This document shows positions 33,958 to 42,626 of a stretch of 64,000 nucleotides of DNA, piece after piece. The stretch comes from CADEED01 sp035765415 (GTDB lineage: Bacteria > Pseudomonadota > Gammaproteobacteria > Steroidobacterales > Steroidobacteraceae). Under the pieces are notes generated by a model. That model was not told where the DNA came from and searched no databases. It saw nothing but the letters and a program-made list of their open reading frames with translations. The stretch spans positions 8,524-72,523 of the forward strand of contig DASTXR010000086.1 of NCBI GenBank assembly GCA_035765415.1, written 5' to 3'. How positions within the stretch are numbered: the stretch's first letter is position 1; each line of letters starts with the position of its first letter. The translations under genes and the position numbers were made by a program.

Positions 33958-35688
33958 ATGAATAACAATCGCTATCAGGCCGCTGCGCTGCCGCTGCTGG
34001 CCTTGATCCTCATGGTTTTTTCACCGCTGGCGTTCTCATCGGAACCTGACGCGGTCATCGAAGCGACCGGCGAAGGTCTCACCTACCTGGAAGTCGGATT
34101 CCGCTCCAGGGAAGGCAAAGAACTGGCCCAATACCATTTCAAAGGGTCTGACGGACTGATAGTCGGCAGCGTAGCGCTGCCCGGCGAGGCCGGCGCGCAA
34201 TACGAGATCACGGCATTCGATGCAGACGGCATCGCTACCTACTCAGGCAAGGGTTTGCTTCCGGGCCTGATCGAGGGCGACCGGCCGCGGCTGCTGTCGC
34301 TGCCCGGCACGGAACCGGAAAAGGGCGGCAATGGGCTCGTAATCTCGCTGTCGCGTGAGCGCCTGGTGCTGGAGGCCAAGCCGATGGACGATCCCAACAG
34401 CTTCTATGTCTGGCTCGAGGCGTTCGACCCGCGCGGCGATCGCTTGAAGCTCGATCCCAAGGAGGTCAGCTGGGGTCTGACCGATCCGACTCACTTCGAG
34501 ATCGATCGGTTGGGAGAGTTCGAGATCGTGGTTCGCCCGCGCGAGACTTTTCCGCGGCCGGTGGGCGATCTCTGCGACGTGCCCCCGAAGGTCGTTCTGT
34601 GTATCCCGGACCTGAATTGCAGGGTGGTCAGTATCTGCCCCGACCCCTGGGCCCAGCTCAGCGCGGGTGTCATCCATACCTGCGCGCTGACGAAAAGCGG
34701 CGCCGCCTATTGCTGGGGCGCTAACAACCAGGGCCAGCTCGGCGCGCCCACCACCACGACTTGCGGATCCACGTCCCGCACGATGTGCAGCACCCGTCCT
34801 CTGCGCGTCGAATGCCCGGCCGGCGCGCCGTGCCGGTTCACGCAAATAGCCTCCGGCGAGACGCTGACCGTGGCAATCGACACGAACGGCGACACCTGGT
34901 GGTGGGGGCGCGGCGCGCCGGCTCATCACAAGGTCTCGGCGACGCTGCGGGGTAAACCCATCGAGTTCTCATCGATTGCCGCGGGATACGGTCACGGCTG
35001 CGGAATCGGCGACGGCGCGCTCTTTTGCTGGGGCTCGAACGGCTTCGGATCGGCCGGCGCCCCGCTGGTAATGAGAGAGGTGAGCGATCAGTCTCCGGTT
35101 CACGTCCTGCCAACGATCGAATTCAGCAAAGTGGTTGGTGGCAGCGAACACACGTGTGCGGTCACCAGCAGGGCCACCGACGTGGTCTGCTGGGGTCGCG
35201 ACACTGAGAACCAGACGACGGGTCCTAACCCGGCGCAACACGGCCAGTTCTTCTTCCAGAATTTCGGGACGCTGGTCTCCATCGTCGATCTGGCGCTGTC
35301 GCATAGCAGTAGCTGCGTCACTCTTGCCGGCAGCGGCGTGAATTGCTGGGGAGACCATTTGAATCTCGATGTGGCGCCCTTCGGAGTGCCGGAAAGCCTG
35401 GCCGTGGGGCATCACCATGTGTGCGCAGTCTCGTCCCAGAAGGCAAGCTGCGTGGGCGGGAACAACTGGGGCGAGCTTGGAACCAACTCAACCGCGCTCC
35501 AGGCTTCTCCTGTCCCCGTGCATGCTCCGCCGGCACTCGTCTCGACGATCTCGGCGGGCACTAACCATACCTGCGGCCTCACGCCGACTGGCGAGATCTA
35601 CTGCTGGGGCAGGAATCATGAAGGCGAGGTTGGCGACGGCAGCGCGCCCTACAACGTCACTGGGCCCACATTGGTGACGACGCCCTGA
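33958..35688 (+). CDS. Secreted RCC1-repeat beta-propeller protein
   Basis: This 576-residue protein has a signal peptide (LLALILMVFSPLAFSS) and an unassigned N-terminal domain (about 30-210). About seven RCC1-like blades follow. Each carries a variant of the C-x-L-x-x-G-x-x-x-C-W-G pattern, for example HTCALTKSGAAYCWGANNQGQ and HTCGLTPTGEIYCWGRNHEGE. Cys pairs in each blade are probably disulfides of an exported protein. Bacterial RCC1 proteins are mostly uncharacterised. No partner gene is obvious apart from the metalloprotease-like gene upstream. Confidence 0.8.
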   Translation: MNNNRYQAAALPLLALILMVFSPLAFSSEPDAVIEATGEGLTYLEVGFRSREGKELAQYHFKGSDGLIVGSVALPGEAGAQYEITAFDADGIATYSGKGLLPGLIEGDRPRLLSLPGTEPEKGGNGLVISLSRERLVLEAKPMDDPNSFYVWLEAFDPRGDRLKLDPKEVSWGLTDPTHFEIDRLGEFEIVVRPRETFPRPVGDLCDVPPKVVLCIPDLNCRVVSICPDPWAQLSAGVIHTCALTKSGAAYCWGANNQGQLGAPTTTTCGSTSRTMCSTRPLRVECPAGAPCRFTQIASGETLTVAIDTNGDTWWWGRGAPAHHKVSATLRGKPIEFSSIAAGYGHGCGIGDGALFCWGSNGFGSAGAPLVMREVSDQSPVHVLPTIEFSKVVGGSEHTCAVTSRATDVVCWGRDTENQTTGPNPAQHGQFFFQNFGTLVSIVDLALSHSSSCVTLAGSGVNCWGDHLNLDVAPFGVPESLAVGHHHVCAVSSQKASCVGGNNWGELGTNSTALQASPVPVHAPPALVSTISAGTNHTCGLTPTGEIYCWGRNHEGEVGDGSAPYNVTGPTLVTTP

Positions 35689-35708
35689 CACGCAGCTCGT
35701 TCGCCGGC

Positions 35709-35740
35709 TTGTCCCTCACGTTATAACGAGGTATAACTCG
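35709..35740 (+). promoter_or_regulatory. Promoter and operator of the AbrB/nucleotidyltransferase operon
   Basis: TTGTCC (35709-35714) and TATAAC (35732-35737) are spaced by exactly 17 bases. A perfect palindrome CGTTATAACG is at 35719-35728. A second near-palindrome CGAGGTATAACTCG (35727-35740) covers the -10 box. This places likely AbrB-domain operators on the promoter. The start site would fall at about 35743-35745, almost on the ATG at 35746, so the message may be leaderless. Confidence 0.6.
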
Positions 35741-35745
35741 CGGCC

Positions 35746-36186
35746 ATGAAACTGGTCGTGCGCAGGATCGGCAATTCCTATGGGGTGATCATCCCCAAGA
35801 GCGCGCTCGACCGTTGGGGGTTGAGCGAGGGCGACCATCTGCAGCTCAACCAGCGCGGCATCGGGGTGCCGGCTGGCGCCGCGAAGTCGCACGAGATCCT
35901 CGACGAACTCAAGCGCTCGATTGCGCTCGCGGTGGTGCGCGGATTCACGCCGCGGGAGATTCGCGGCCAGATCCTCGCCAACCTGCACCGCTGGAAAACC
36001 CAGGGCATGTGGGTGCCGGCATTCGATGACTGGCGCGAACTTGCGCAACGGGATGACGATGGGGCCTTGTTTGCCGCGATGCTCGGGCGGGACGAGCGTT
36101 CGGTTCAACTGCGCCAGTCCATGCCGTTCGTCGGGCTGCTTTCCCGGGAAGAAGTGAGGCGGCTGCATGAAGAAGCAGCAACTTGA
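35746..36186 (+). CDS. AbrB/SpoVT-domain antitoxin-like regulator
   Basis: This 146-residue protein has an N-terminal AbrB/MazE swapped-hairpin domain (VVRRIGNSYGVIIPKSALDRWGLSEGDHLQL). A helical C-terminal region follows, with SREEVRRLHEEAAT at the end. It should bind the operon's palindromic promoter. Its stop overlaps the next gene by 20 bases. The domain order and context resemble toxin-antitoxin antitoxins. The C-terminal region is longer than in MazE and may contact the partner protein. Confidence 0.8.
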   Translation: MKLVVRRIGNSYGVIIPKSALDRWGLSEGDHLQLNQRGIGVPAGAAKSHEILDELKRSIALAVVRGFTPREIRGQILANLHRWKTQGMWVPAFDDWRELAQRDDDGALFAAMLGRDERSVQLRQSMPFVGLLSREEVRRLHEEAAT

Positions 36187-36706
36187 TCACATCCTGCGCG
36201 CGGCAGGCCGAATCACCGGGGAAAAGCAGTTCGTGATCATCGGTAGTCAGTCGCTGCACGCGACATTTCCCGATCTGCCCGATGAGATCGTGCGCTCGGC
36301 GGAAGTGGACTTGATTGCCACGAACGACGAGCGCCGGACAGAATGGCTCAACGCGATTGGCGTGCACTCTCCCTTTCACGAGAATTTTGGTTATTACGCC
36401 GACCCGGTGGGTGAGGAAACCGCGACGCTCCCGAAGGGCTGGAAGAGCCGCCTCGTCAAGTTGCCGGCCGGCGATACCGATGGTGTGCGCGGTCTGTGCC
36501 TGGATCCGCACGACCTCGCGATTGCGAAATACGTGGCGCGCCGCGAAAAAGACATTGCGTTCAACCGCGAGCTGGCCCGGCGGGGGATCGTGGAGCGCGA
36601 GCAACTGCTGGCGCTGCTTGCGCAGACCCGAGTCGACGAAGCCGTACGCGTGCGGGTCAGGGCAGACATCGAGCGCGACTTCAAGGGCAAACGCCCAGGA
36701 ACTTGA
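36167..36706 (+). CDS. Nucleotidyltransferase-fold protein (DUF6036-like), candidate toxin
   Basis: This 179-residue protein has the nucleotidyltransferase entry motif IIGSQSL (26-30), followed by the acidic pair E46-x-D48 in RSAEVDLIAT. The remainder is helical (LDPHDLAIAKYVARREKD). It starts inside the end of the AbrB-like gene. Proteins of this fold act in AbiEii-like and MenT-like toxin-antitoxin systems by nucleotidylating tRNA or proteins. Toxicity here is inferred from gene order, not shown. Confidence 0.75.
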   Translation: MKKQQLDHILRAAGRITGEKQFVIIGSQSLHATFPDLPDEIVRSAEVDLIATNDERRTEWLNAIGVHSPFHENFGYYADPVGEETATLPKGWKSRLVKLPAGDTDGVRGLCLDPHDLAIAKYVARREKDIAFNRELARRGIVEREQLLALLAQTRVDEAVRVRVRADIERDFKGKRPGT

Positions 36707-36760
36707 TCAGTCACCCAGAACTCCAAACCGGTCCGATCCCGCTAACACAGGTCTAACTGC

Positions 36761-37708
36761 ATGAATTCAGTGCTTCCCGCCGTCCACGCGCGCGGGCTGG
36801 TGAAACAATTTGGTGCTTTGCGCGCCGTCGACGGCATCGACCTCGACGTGCCGCGCGGCATGATCTTCGCCATCCTGGGTCCCAACGGCGCCGGCAAAAC
36901 TACTCTCATGCGCATGCTGGCCACGCTGCTGCACCCGAATGAAGGGTCGGCCAGCGTCATGGGCCACGATCTGGCGACCGAGCCGGACCAGGTGCGTGCG
37001 TCCATCGCCATGACCGGGCAGTTCGCCTCGCTCGATGAAGACCTCACGGGCCGCGAGAACCTGGTGCTGCTGGCGCGGCTCTGGGGGTTCCGTGGCCGCT
37101 CGGCGCGCGAGCGCGCGGACCAGTTGCTAGGCACGTTCGACCTCTCGGAAGCGGCGACCAGGCAGGTCAAGGACTACTCGGGCGGCATGCGCCGCCGGCT
37201 GGACATCGCGGCCTCGCTCATCGTGACGCCGGGCGTGCTGTTTCTCGATGAGCCGACGACGGGCCTGGACCCGGTGGCGCGCAAGAGCGTGTGGGGCATG
37301 ATCCGCCAGCTTGCGGGCTCGGGCGTGACGATCCTGCTGACCACGCAGTACATGGACGAGGCCGACCAGCTCGCGGCGCGCATCGCCGTCATCGACCACG
37401 GCAAGAAGATAGCCGAGGGCACGCCGCGCGAGCTCAAGGTGGCGACGGGCTCGGGCTTCCTGCACGTGGCGCTGGCGGATCCCGCGCGCCTGGACGATGC
37501 CGCCAGGCTACTCGAGACCAACCTCGGCGCCACCGTCCAGCGCAGCGTGGAGGGCGCCACGCTCGCCGTGGTGGCCAGGACGCCGAAGGACGCCAACGCG
37601 GCGCTGGGCGCGCTCATCGACGCCGGCATCGAGCTGGCGGATTTCTCGATGGGCAGCCCCAGTCTCGACGAAGTGTTCTTCGCTCTCACCGGAAAGGGCA
37701 AATCATGA
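36761..37708 (+). CDS. ABC exporter ATP-binding protein (DrrA family)
   Basis: This 315-residue ATPase has Walker A GPNGAGKTT, the signature YSGGMRRRLDIA and Walker B GVLFLDEPTTGLDP. The C-terminal extension LDEVFFALTGKG is typical of DrrA-type drug/lipid exporters. It pairs with the permease that overlaps it by ATGA. The substrate is unknown. It acts at the inner membrane. Confidence 0.93.
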   Translation: MNSVLPAVHARGLVKQFGALRAVDGIDLDVPRGMIFAILGPNGAGKTTLMRMLATLLHPNEGSASVMGHDLATEPDQVRASIAMTGQFASLDEDLTGRENLVLLARLWGFRGRSARERADQLLGTFDLSEAATRQVKDYSGGMRRRLDIAASLIVTPGVLFLDEPTTGLDPVARKSVWGMIRQLAGSGVTILLTTQYMDEADQLAARIAVIDHGKKIAEGTPRELKVATGSGFLHVALADPARLDDAARLLETNLGATVQRSVEGATLAVVARTPKDANAALGALIDAGIELADFSMGSPSLDEVFFALTGKGKS

Positions 37709-38490
37709 GTCTCACGCAAGTTGCACGTCCGCCGGCTCCCTCGGCGTTCTCCAATGCGCTGGTCTTCGGCTGGCGCGCAGTGCTCAAGTTCAAGCACGTG
37801 CCGGAGCAGCTGTTCGATCTCGTGATGACGCCCATCATGTTCACGCTGCTGTTCACGTTCGTGTTCGGCGGTGCGCTGGCGGGCTCGCCGGGCGGCTATC
37901 TACAAGTGTTCCTGCCGGGCATCCTGGTGCAGACGGTGATGTTCAACGCGGTGTATTCGGGCATGGGCCTGTCTACCGACCTCGGCAAAGGCCTGTTCGA
38001 CCGTTTCCGGTCGCTGCCCATCTGGTCGCTGTCGCCATTCGCGGGGCTCATGGTGGGCGACGTACTGCGCCATCTCATCGCGGGCGGCATCATCCTCACC
38101 ATCGGCCTGCTGCTGGGGTACCGGCCCGAGGCCGGCATCCTGGGTGTGCTCGCGGCGTTCGCCTTGCTGGTCGTTATCGGCTTCGGCACGGGCTGGATAT
38201 TCATCGTGCTGGGCCTGTTGATCCGCACGCCGATGACGGTGATGACGATCGGCTTCACGTTCATGTTCCCGCTGATCTTCGCGTCCAACATCATGGTCGA
38301 CCCGGAAACCATGCCGGGCTGGCTGCGCGCGTTCGTCGTGGTCAACCCGGTGTCGCTGATGACGTCGGCGATGCGCGGGCTCATGGGCGGCAGCGCGACG
38401 CTCGAGCAGGTGACGCTGGCGCTCATCGCGCCCATCGGGCTCACGGTGGTGCTGGCGCCGCTCACGGTATGGCTCTATCGACGGCAGTGA
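37705..38490 (+). CDS. ABC-2 type permease (DrrB family)
   Basis: This 261-residue membrane protein has six helices and the ABC-2 signature region (FDRFRSLPIWSLSPFAG, VVNPVSLMTSAMRGLMGG). It is the membrane part of the exporter encoded with the ATPase. The ATGA start/stop overlap indicates coupled translation. Its start is not otherwise supported by a strong ribosome site. Confidence 0.93.
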   Translation: MSLTQVARPPAPSAFSNALVFGWRAVLKFKHVPEQLFDLVMTPIMFTLLFTFVFGGALAGSPGGYLQVFLPGILVQTVMFNAVYSGMGLSTDLGKGLFDRFRSLPIWSLSPFAGLMVGDVLRHLIAGGIILTIGLLLGYRPEAGILGVLAAFALLVVIGFGTGWIFIVLGLLIRTPMTVMTIGFTFMFPLIFASNIMVDPETMPGWLRAFVVVNPVSLMTSAMRGLMGGSATLEQVTLALIAPIGLTVVLAPLTVWLYRRQ

Positions 38491-38531
38491 TTTCGTTTAA
38501 ACCAGCAAGGGCTTTGGGGAGTCCAAGAGTC

Positions 38532-39368
38532 ATGAACAAGATAGCTCCTGTACTTTTCCTTTTGTCCTTCCTGGTCGGCGCGCCGAGTTTCGGCGGAAAC
38601 CCGCGTGTCGAGGAAGTCGAATTTGTTAGCCACGGCGCGAAGTTAGCCGGGTCCGCCGTGTTCCCCGACGGCCAGCCCATCCACGCGGCGGTGGTGTTCA
38701 TCCACGGCTCGGGAGAGCAGTCGAGAGATCTGAAGCTGGCGGAGCGTTTTGCCAGGGAAGGCATCGCGGCGCTGGTCTATGACAAGCGTGGCGTCGGAAA
38801 ATCCGGCGGCAAATATGAAGGCGACCAGAACGTCAGCGAGAAGAACATCGCGCTGCTGGCGGACGACGCGAATGCGGCCTTGCAGAAGCTGTCGAGCTAC
38901 CCGTCACTGAAAGGAATACCGGTGGGACTTGCCGGCATCAGCCAGGCAGGGTGGATAGCGCCGGTTGCCGCGGAGAAAAGCAGCCTCGCGAAATTCCTGC
39001 TGCTGTGGAGCGGCCCGGTGGGCAAGGTGAGCGAGGAAGACATCTACAGCAAGTTCACGGCGGATCGGGACAGCCCGGTCGCACCCACGTTTGACGAAGC
39101 GCTGCGTTCGCGAACCCAGAAATACATCTGGCCGGATTTCCTGGGCAAGGACACCGACTCGAGCGAGAACCTGAAGAAGCTGTCGATCCCGGGGCTCTGG
39201 ATATTCAGCGACAACGACGGCAGCATCCCCGTGGCTTTGTCCATCGAGCGGCTGCAACAACTCCGCCAGGAGGGCCACGCGTTCGATTACGTGCTGTTCT
39301 CGGGCCTGGGGCACAACAACATGGGCCACACGTTCGCCACGGCCATCGATTGGCTCAAGCGGCTCTGA
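38532..39368 (+). CDS. Secreted alpha/beta hydrolase
   Basis: This 278-residue protein has a signal peptide (MNKIAPVLFLLSFLVGAPSFGG). The hydrolase fold has the oxyanion HGSGEQS, the nucleophile GISQAGW, the Asp in FSDNDGSIP and the His in LGHNNMGH. It is likely periplasmic and lies in line with the DrrAB genes. The C-terminal region resembles dienelactone-hydrolase or acyl-protein groups. Its substrate is unknown. Confidence 0.8.
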   Translation: MNKIAPVLFLLSFLVGAPSFGGNPRVEEVEFVSHGAKLAGSAVFPDGQPIHAAVVFIHGSGEQSRDLKLAERFAREGIAALVYDKRGVGKSGGKYEGDQNVSEKNIALLADDANAALQKLSSYPSLKGIPVGLAGISQAGWIAPVAAEKSSLAKFLLLWSGPVGKVSEEDIYSKFTADRDSPVAPTFDEALRSRTQKYIWPDFLGKDTDSSENLKKLSIPGLWIFSDNDGSIPVALSIERLQQLRQEGHAFDYVLFSGLGHNNMGHTFATAIDWLKRL

Positions 39369-39371
39369 GTC

Positions 39372-40193
39372 TCAGCCTTTGAGAAACGCCAGCAGGTGAT
39401 CGATCACGCGTTGTTTGTCCGTGGCCAGCAGGCCATGCGGCGAACCCTCGTACTCGATGAGCTTCGAGTTCTTGATGCCTTGCGCAGCGGGCCGCGCTGA
39501 CGCATCGATCGACACGTTCTGATCGCCGGTGCCGTGAATGATGAGCGTCGGCACCTTGAACGACGCCAGGTCGGGGCGGAAATCCGTCTTGAAGAACGAG
39601 TCGGCGCAGGCCAGCGTGGGTTTGAGGCCGGCCTGCATGGTGACGTTCAACGACCATTGCAGCACTTCGTCGCTCACGGGGTGCTCGGCCTTGTCGACGC
39701 CATAAAATTTCTTGAAGAACTCCGCGAAAAAGCCGGCGCGGTCTTTGAGGATGGCGGCCGTGGTTTCTTCGAGCGCCTTGAGCTCGGTGCCGTGCGGGTT
39801 GTCTTCGGTCTTGAGTTTGTAGGGAACGATGGATGCGATGAGCCCGGCCTGGGTTATATCTGCGCCGCTGTACCTGGTCATGTAACGCGCCACTTCACCG
39901 CCACCCATGGAAAAGCCGATGAGCGCGGCGTCGGACACCTGGCAGTGCTTGAGCACGGCGCGCAGGTCGTCGGTGAGCGTGTCGTAGTCGTATCCGTTCC
40001 AGGGTTGTGAGGACCTGCCAAACCCGCGGCGGTCGTAGGCAATCACGCGATAGCCGGCGTTTGCCAGTGCGAGGGACTGGTCGTCCCACGAGTCCGCGCT
40101 GAGTGGCCAGCCGTGCAGCAGCACGACGGGCCGGCCGCGGCCCCAGTCCTTGTAATAGAGCTGCGTGTTCGCGTCGATGGTCACGTATGGCAT
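39372..40193 (-). CDS. Alpha/beta hydrolase (non-haem chloroperoxidase/arylesterase-like)
   Basis: This 273-residue cytoplasmic hydrolase has the motifs LLHGWPLSADSWD, YDRRGFGRSSQP, the nucleophile GFSMGGGE, the Asp in IHGTGDQNVSID and the catalytic His in EGSPHGLLATD. That is the pattern of cofactor-free chloroperoxidases and arylesterases. It is convergent with the hydrolase ending at 39368. Its substrate is unknown. Confidence 0.88.
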   Translation of the reverse strand: MPYVTIDANTQLYYKDWGRGRPVVLLHGWPLSADSWDDQSLALANAGYRVIAYDRRGFGRSSQPWNGYDYDTLTDDLRAVLKHCQVSDAALIGFSMGGGEVARYMTRYSGADITQAGLIASIVPYKLKTEDNPHGTELKALEETTAAILKDRAGFFAEFFKKFYGVDKAEHPVSDEVLQWSLNVTMQAGLKPTLACADSFFKTDFRPDLASFKVPTLIIHGTGDQNVSIDASARPAAQGIKNSKLIEYEGSPHGLLATDKQRVIDHLLAFLKG

Positions 40194-40289
40194 GTGCGCA
40201 GTATTCGCCTCGCGCGAGGCCAGCGGCAGTGGATGCTTTCTGACGATAGGCGTGGTCCATTGCTGACAATCACGCTACCTTTCACGCCC

Positions 40290-42626
40290 ATGATCACGCG
40301 CAGACAAACGTTGAAAGGTGGGCTGGCCCTGGGCGCCGTTGCCTCGGGTGCTTTCCGCGGGGCCGGTGCGGCGGAGTCGCAGAGTGATGCGTCGCCACTC
40401 ACGCTCTGGTATCGCCAACCCGCGGAGGTGTGGACCGAAGCGCTGCCCATCGGCAACGGCCGTCTCGGCGCGATGATCTTCGGCGGCGTCGCGCGCGAGC
40501 GCCTGCAGCTCAACGAAGACACGCTTTATGCGGGCGGGCCATACGACCCATCGAACCCGGAGGCGCTCACTACCTTGCCGCAGGTGCGTGCGCTCATCGC
40601 CAGCGGAAAATATTCCGAAGCGCAGAACCTCGTCGACGAAAAGATGATGGCGCGGCCGCTCCGCATGCCGTCGTACCAGACGGTGGGCGACCTGGTGCTT
40701 TCCTTCGGCGCCTCGGCATACACGCAGGATTATCGGCGCGATCTCGATCTCGAGTCGGCCTGCGCGCGCGTTCAGTTCACGCGCGACGGCGTGACATTGA
40801 CTCGCGAGTCGTTCGCGTCGGCCGTGGACCAGGTGATCGTCACGCGCATTTCCGTCGATCGTCCGGGCGCGCTCGATTTCCGCGCAGGCTTCGAAACGCC
40901 GATGCCAGGCAAGGTGGCGATTGATGACGCGCACCTGGTGCTCAATGGTCACAACGTCTCGCAACAGGGAATCGACGGCCGCTTGCGTTTCCAGGCGCGC
41001 GTGGCGGTGATCCCGCAAGGCGGCGGCGTGCAGCTGCGCGACGGCGAGTTCGTGGTGTCCGGCGCGGACTCCGCGCTGGTGCTCGTCGCCATCGCCACGA
41101 ATTTCCGGCGCTTCAACGACGTGTCCGGTGATCCGGAAGCAACTACCCGTACGCAGATCAAGGCGGCCGCCGCGAAGACCCACGAGACGTTGCGCGCCGC
41201 GCACGTCGCCGATCACCGCAAGCTGTTCGGGCGCGTGGCGTTCGAGCTGCCGTCGACTCCGGCGGCCGCGGAGCCGACGAACCTGCGCATCCGCAACTCG
41301 CAAACCAGCGATGACCCGCAACTGGCTGCGCTCTATTTCCAGTACGCGCGCTACCTGCTCATCGGTTGCTCGCGGCCCAGCACGCAGCCGGCGAATCTCC
41401 AGGGCCTGTGGAACGACAAGTTGTCAGCGCCGTGGGGCTCGAAATACACCATCAACATCAACACCGAGATGAACTACTGGCCCGCGGAGCCGGCGAACCT
41501 CGCCGAATGCGTGCAGCCGCTGGTGGCGATGGTGAAGGATCTTGCGGTCACGGGCGCGGTCACCGCGCGCGTGAACTACGGCGCGCGTGGCTGGGTGGCC
41601 CACCACAACACGGACCTGTGGCGCGCCACCGGGCCGATCGACGGCGCGAAATGGGGGATGTGGCCTACGGGCGGCGCATGGTTGTGCAAACACTTGTGGG
41701 ATCGGTACGACTACGGCCGCGATCGCTCCTATCTCGCCGACGTCTATCCACTGCTCGAGGGCGCCGCGCAGTTCTTTCTCGATACGCTGGTCCCGGACCC
41801 CTCGGGCAAGTTCCTGGTCACCAGCCCGTCGATCTCGCCGGAAAATCTACACCCGCACGGCGCGGCGATCTGCGCCGGCCCGGCCATGGACAGCCAGATC
41901 CTGCGCGACCTGTTTGCCAACTGCATTCGCGCCTCGGAGATCCTGGGGCGGAATGCCGATTTCCGGGCCGCCTGCGCTGCCGCGCGCGCGCGCCTGCCAG
42001 AGGACCGCATCGGCAAGGCGGGGCAGCTCCAGGAGTGGATGGAGGACTGGGACATGGAGGCGCCCGAGCGCGACCATCGCCATGTCTCTCATCTGTATGC
42101 GCTGTTTCCGAGCGAGCAGATTTCCCTGCGCCGCACGCCGGAGCTCGCGGCCGCGGCGCGGCGTTCGCTCGAGTTGCGCGGCGACCTGTCCACGGGCTGG
42201 GCCATCGCCTGGCGCATCAATCTCTGGGCGCGGCTGCGCGATGCCGAACGTACGCATGGCGTCATCAAACTACTGCTCGACCCGTCGCGTACCTATCCCA
42301 ACATGTTCGATGCGCATCCGCCGTTCCAGATCGACGGCAACTTCGGCGGCGCCAACGGCATGATGGAGATGCTGCTGCAATGCGTGGACGGCGAGATCGA
42401 GCTGTTGCCGGCATTGCCGCGCGCCTGGGCCACGGGGTCGATACGCGGATTGCGTGCGCGCGGTGGCTTCGAGGTGGACATGGCCTGGCGTGATGGCGAG
42501 CTGGTCGAGGCCCGGCTGCGCGGCAAGCCCGGCGGCGACGCGCGCGTGCGTTACCGGGAAAAGCTGGTCAAGGTTCGCGCCGCGAATGGACGGAGCGCCG
42601 TCCTCAAACCCGCGCAGTTCAGCTAG
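40290..42626 (+). CDS. TAT-exported GH95 alpha-L-fucosidase-like hydrolase
   Basis: This 778-residue protein has a twin-arginine signal (MITRRQTLKGGLALGAVASG). The family GH95 architecture follows: an N-terminal beta domain (WYRQPAEVWTEALPIGNGRLG), an (alpha/alpha)6 barrel and a C-terminal beta domain. The catalytic elements are visible: NINTEMNYWPAEPANL (the assisting Asn pair), TSPSISPEN (general acid Glu) and DGNFGGANGMMEML. It would remove fucose from glycans in the periplasm. Its stop shares CTAG with the convergent monooxygenase. Confidence 0.9.
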   Translation: MITRRQTLKGGLALGAVASGAFRGAGAAESQSDASPLTLWYRQPAEVWTEALPIGNGRLGAMIFGGVARERLQLNEDTLYAGGPYDPSNPEALTTLPQVRALIASGKYSEAQNLVDEKMMARPLRMPSYQTVGDLVLSFGASAYTQDYRRDLDLESACARVQFTRDGVTLTRESFASAVDQVIVTRISVDRPGALDFRAGFETPMPGKVAIDDAHLVLNGHNVSQQGIDGRLRFQARVAVIPQGGGVQLRDGEFVVSGADSALVLVAIATNFRRFNDVSGDPEATTRTQIKAAAAKTHETLRAAHVADHRKLFGRVAFELPSTPAAAEPTNLRIRNSQTSDDPQLAALYFQYARYLLIGCSRPSTQPANLQGLWNDKLSAPWGSKYTININTEMNYWPAEPANLAECVQPLVAMVKDLAVTGAVTARVNYGARGWVAHHNTDLWRATGPIDGAKWGMWPTGGAWLCKHLWDRYDYGRDRSYLADVYPLLEGAAQFFLDTLVPDPSGKFLVTSPSISPENLHPHGAAICAGPAMDSQILRDLFANCIRASEILGRNADFRAACAAARARLPEDRIGKAGQLQEWMEDWDMEAPERDHRHVSHLYALFPSEQISLRRTPELAAAARRSLELRGDLSTGWAIAWRINLWARLRDAERTHGVIKLLLDPSRTYPNMFDAHPPFQIDGNFGGANGMMEMLLQCVDGEIELLPALPRAWATGSIRGLRARGGFEVDMAWRDGELVEARLRGKPGGDARVRYREKLVKVRAANGRSAVLKPAQFS

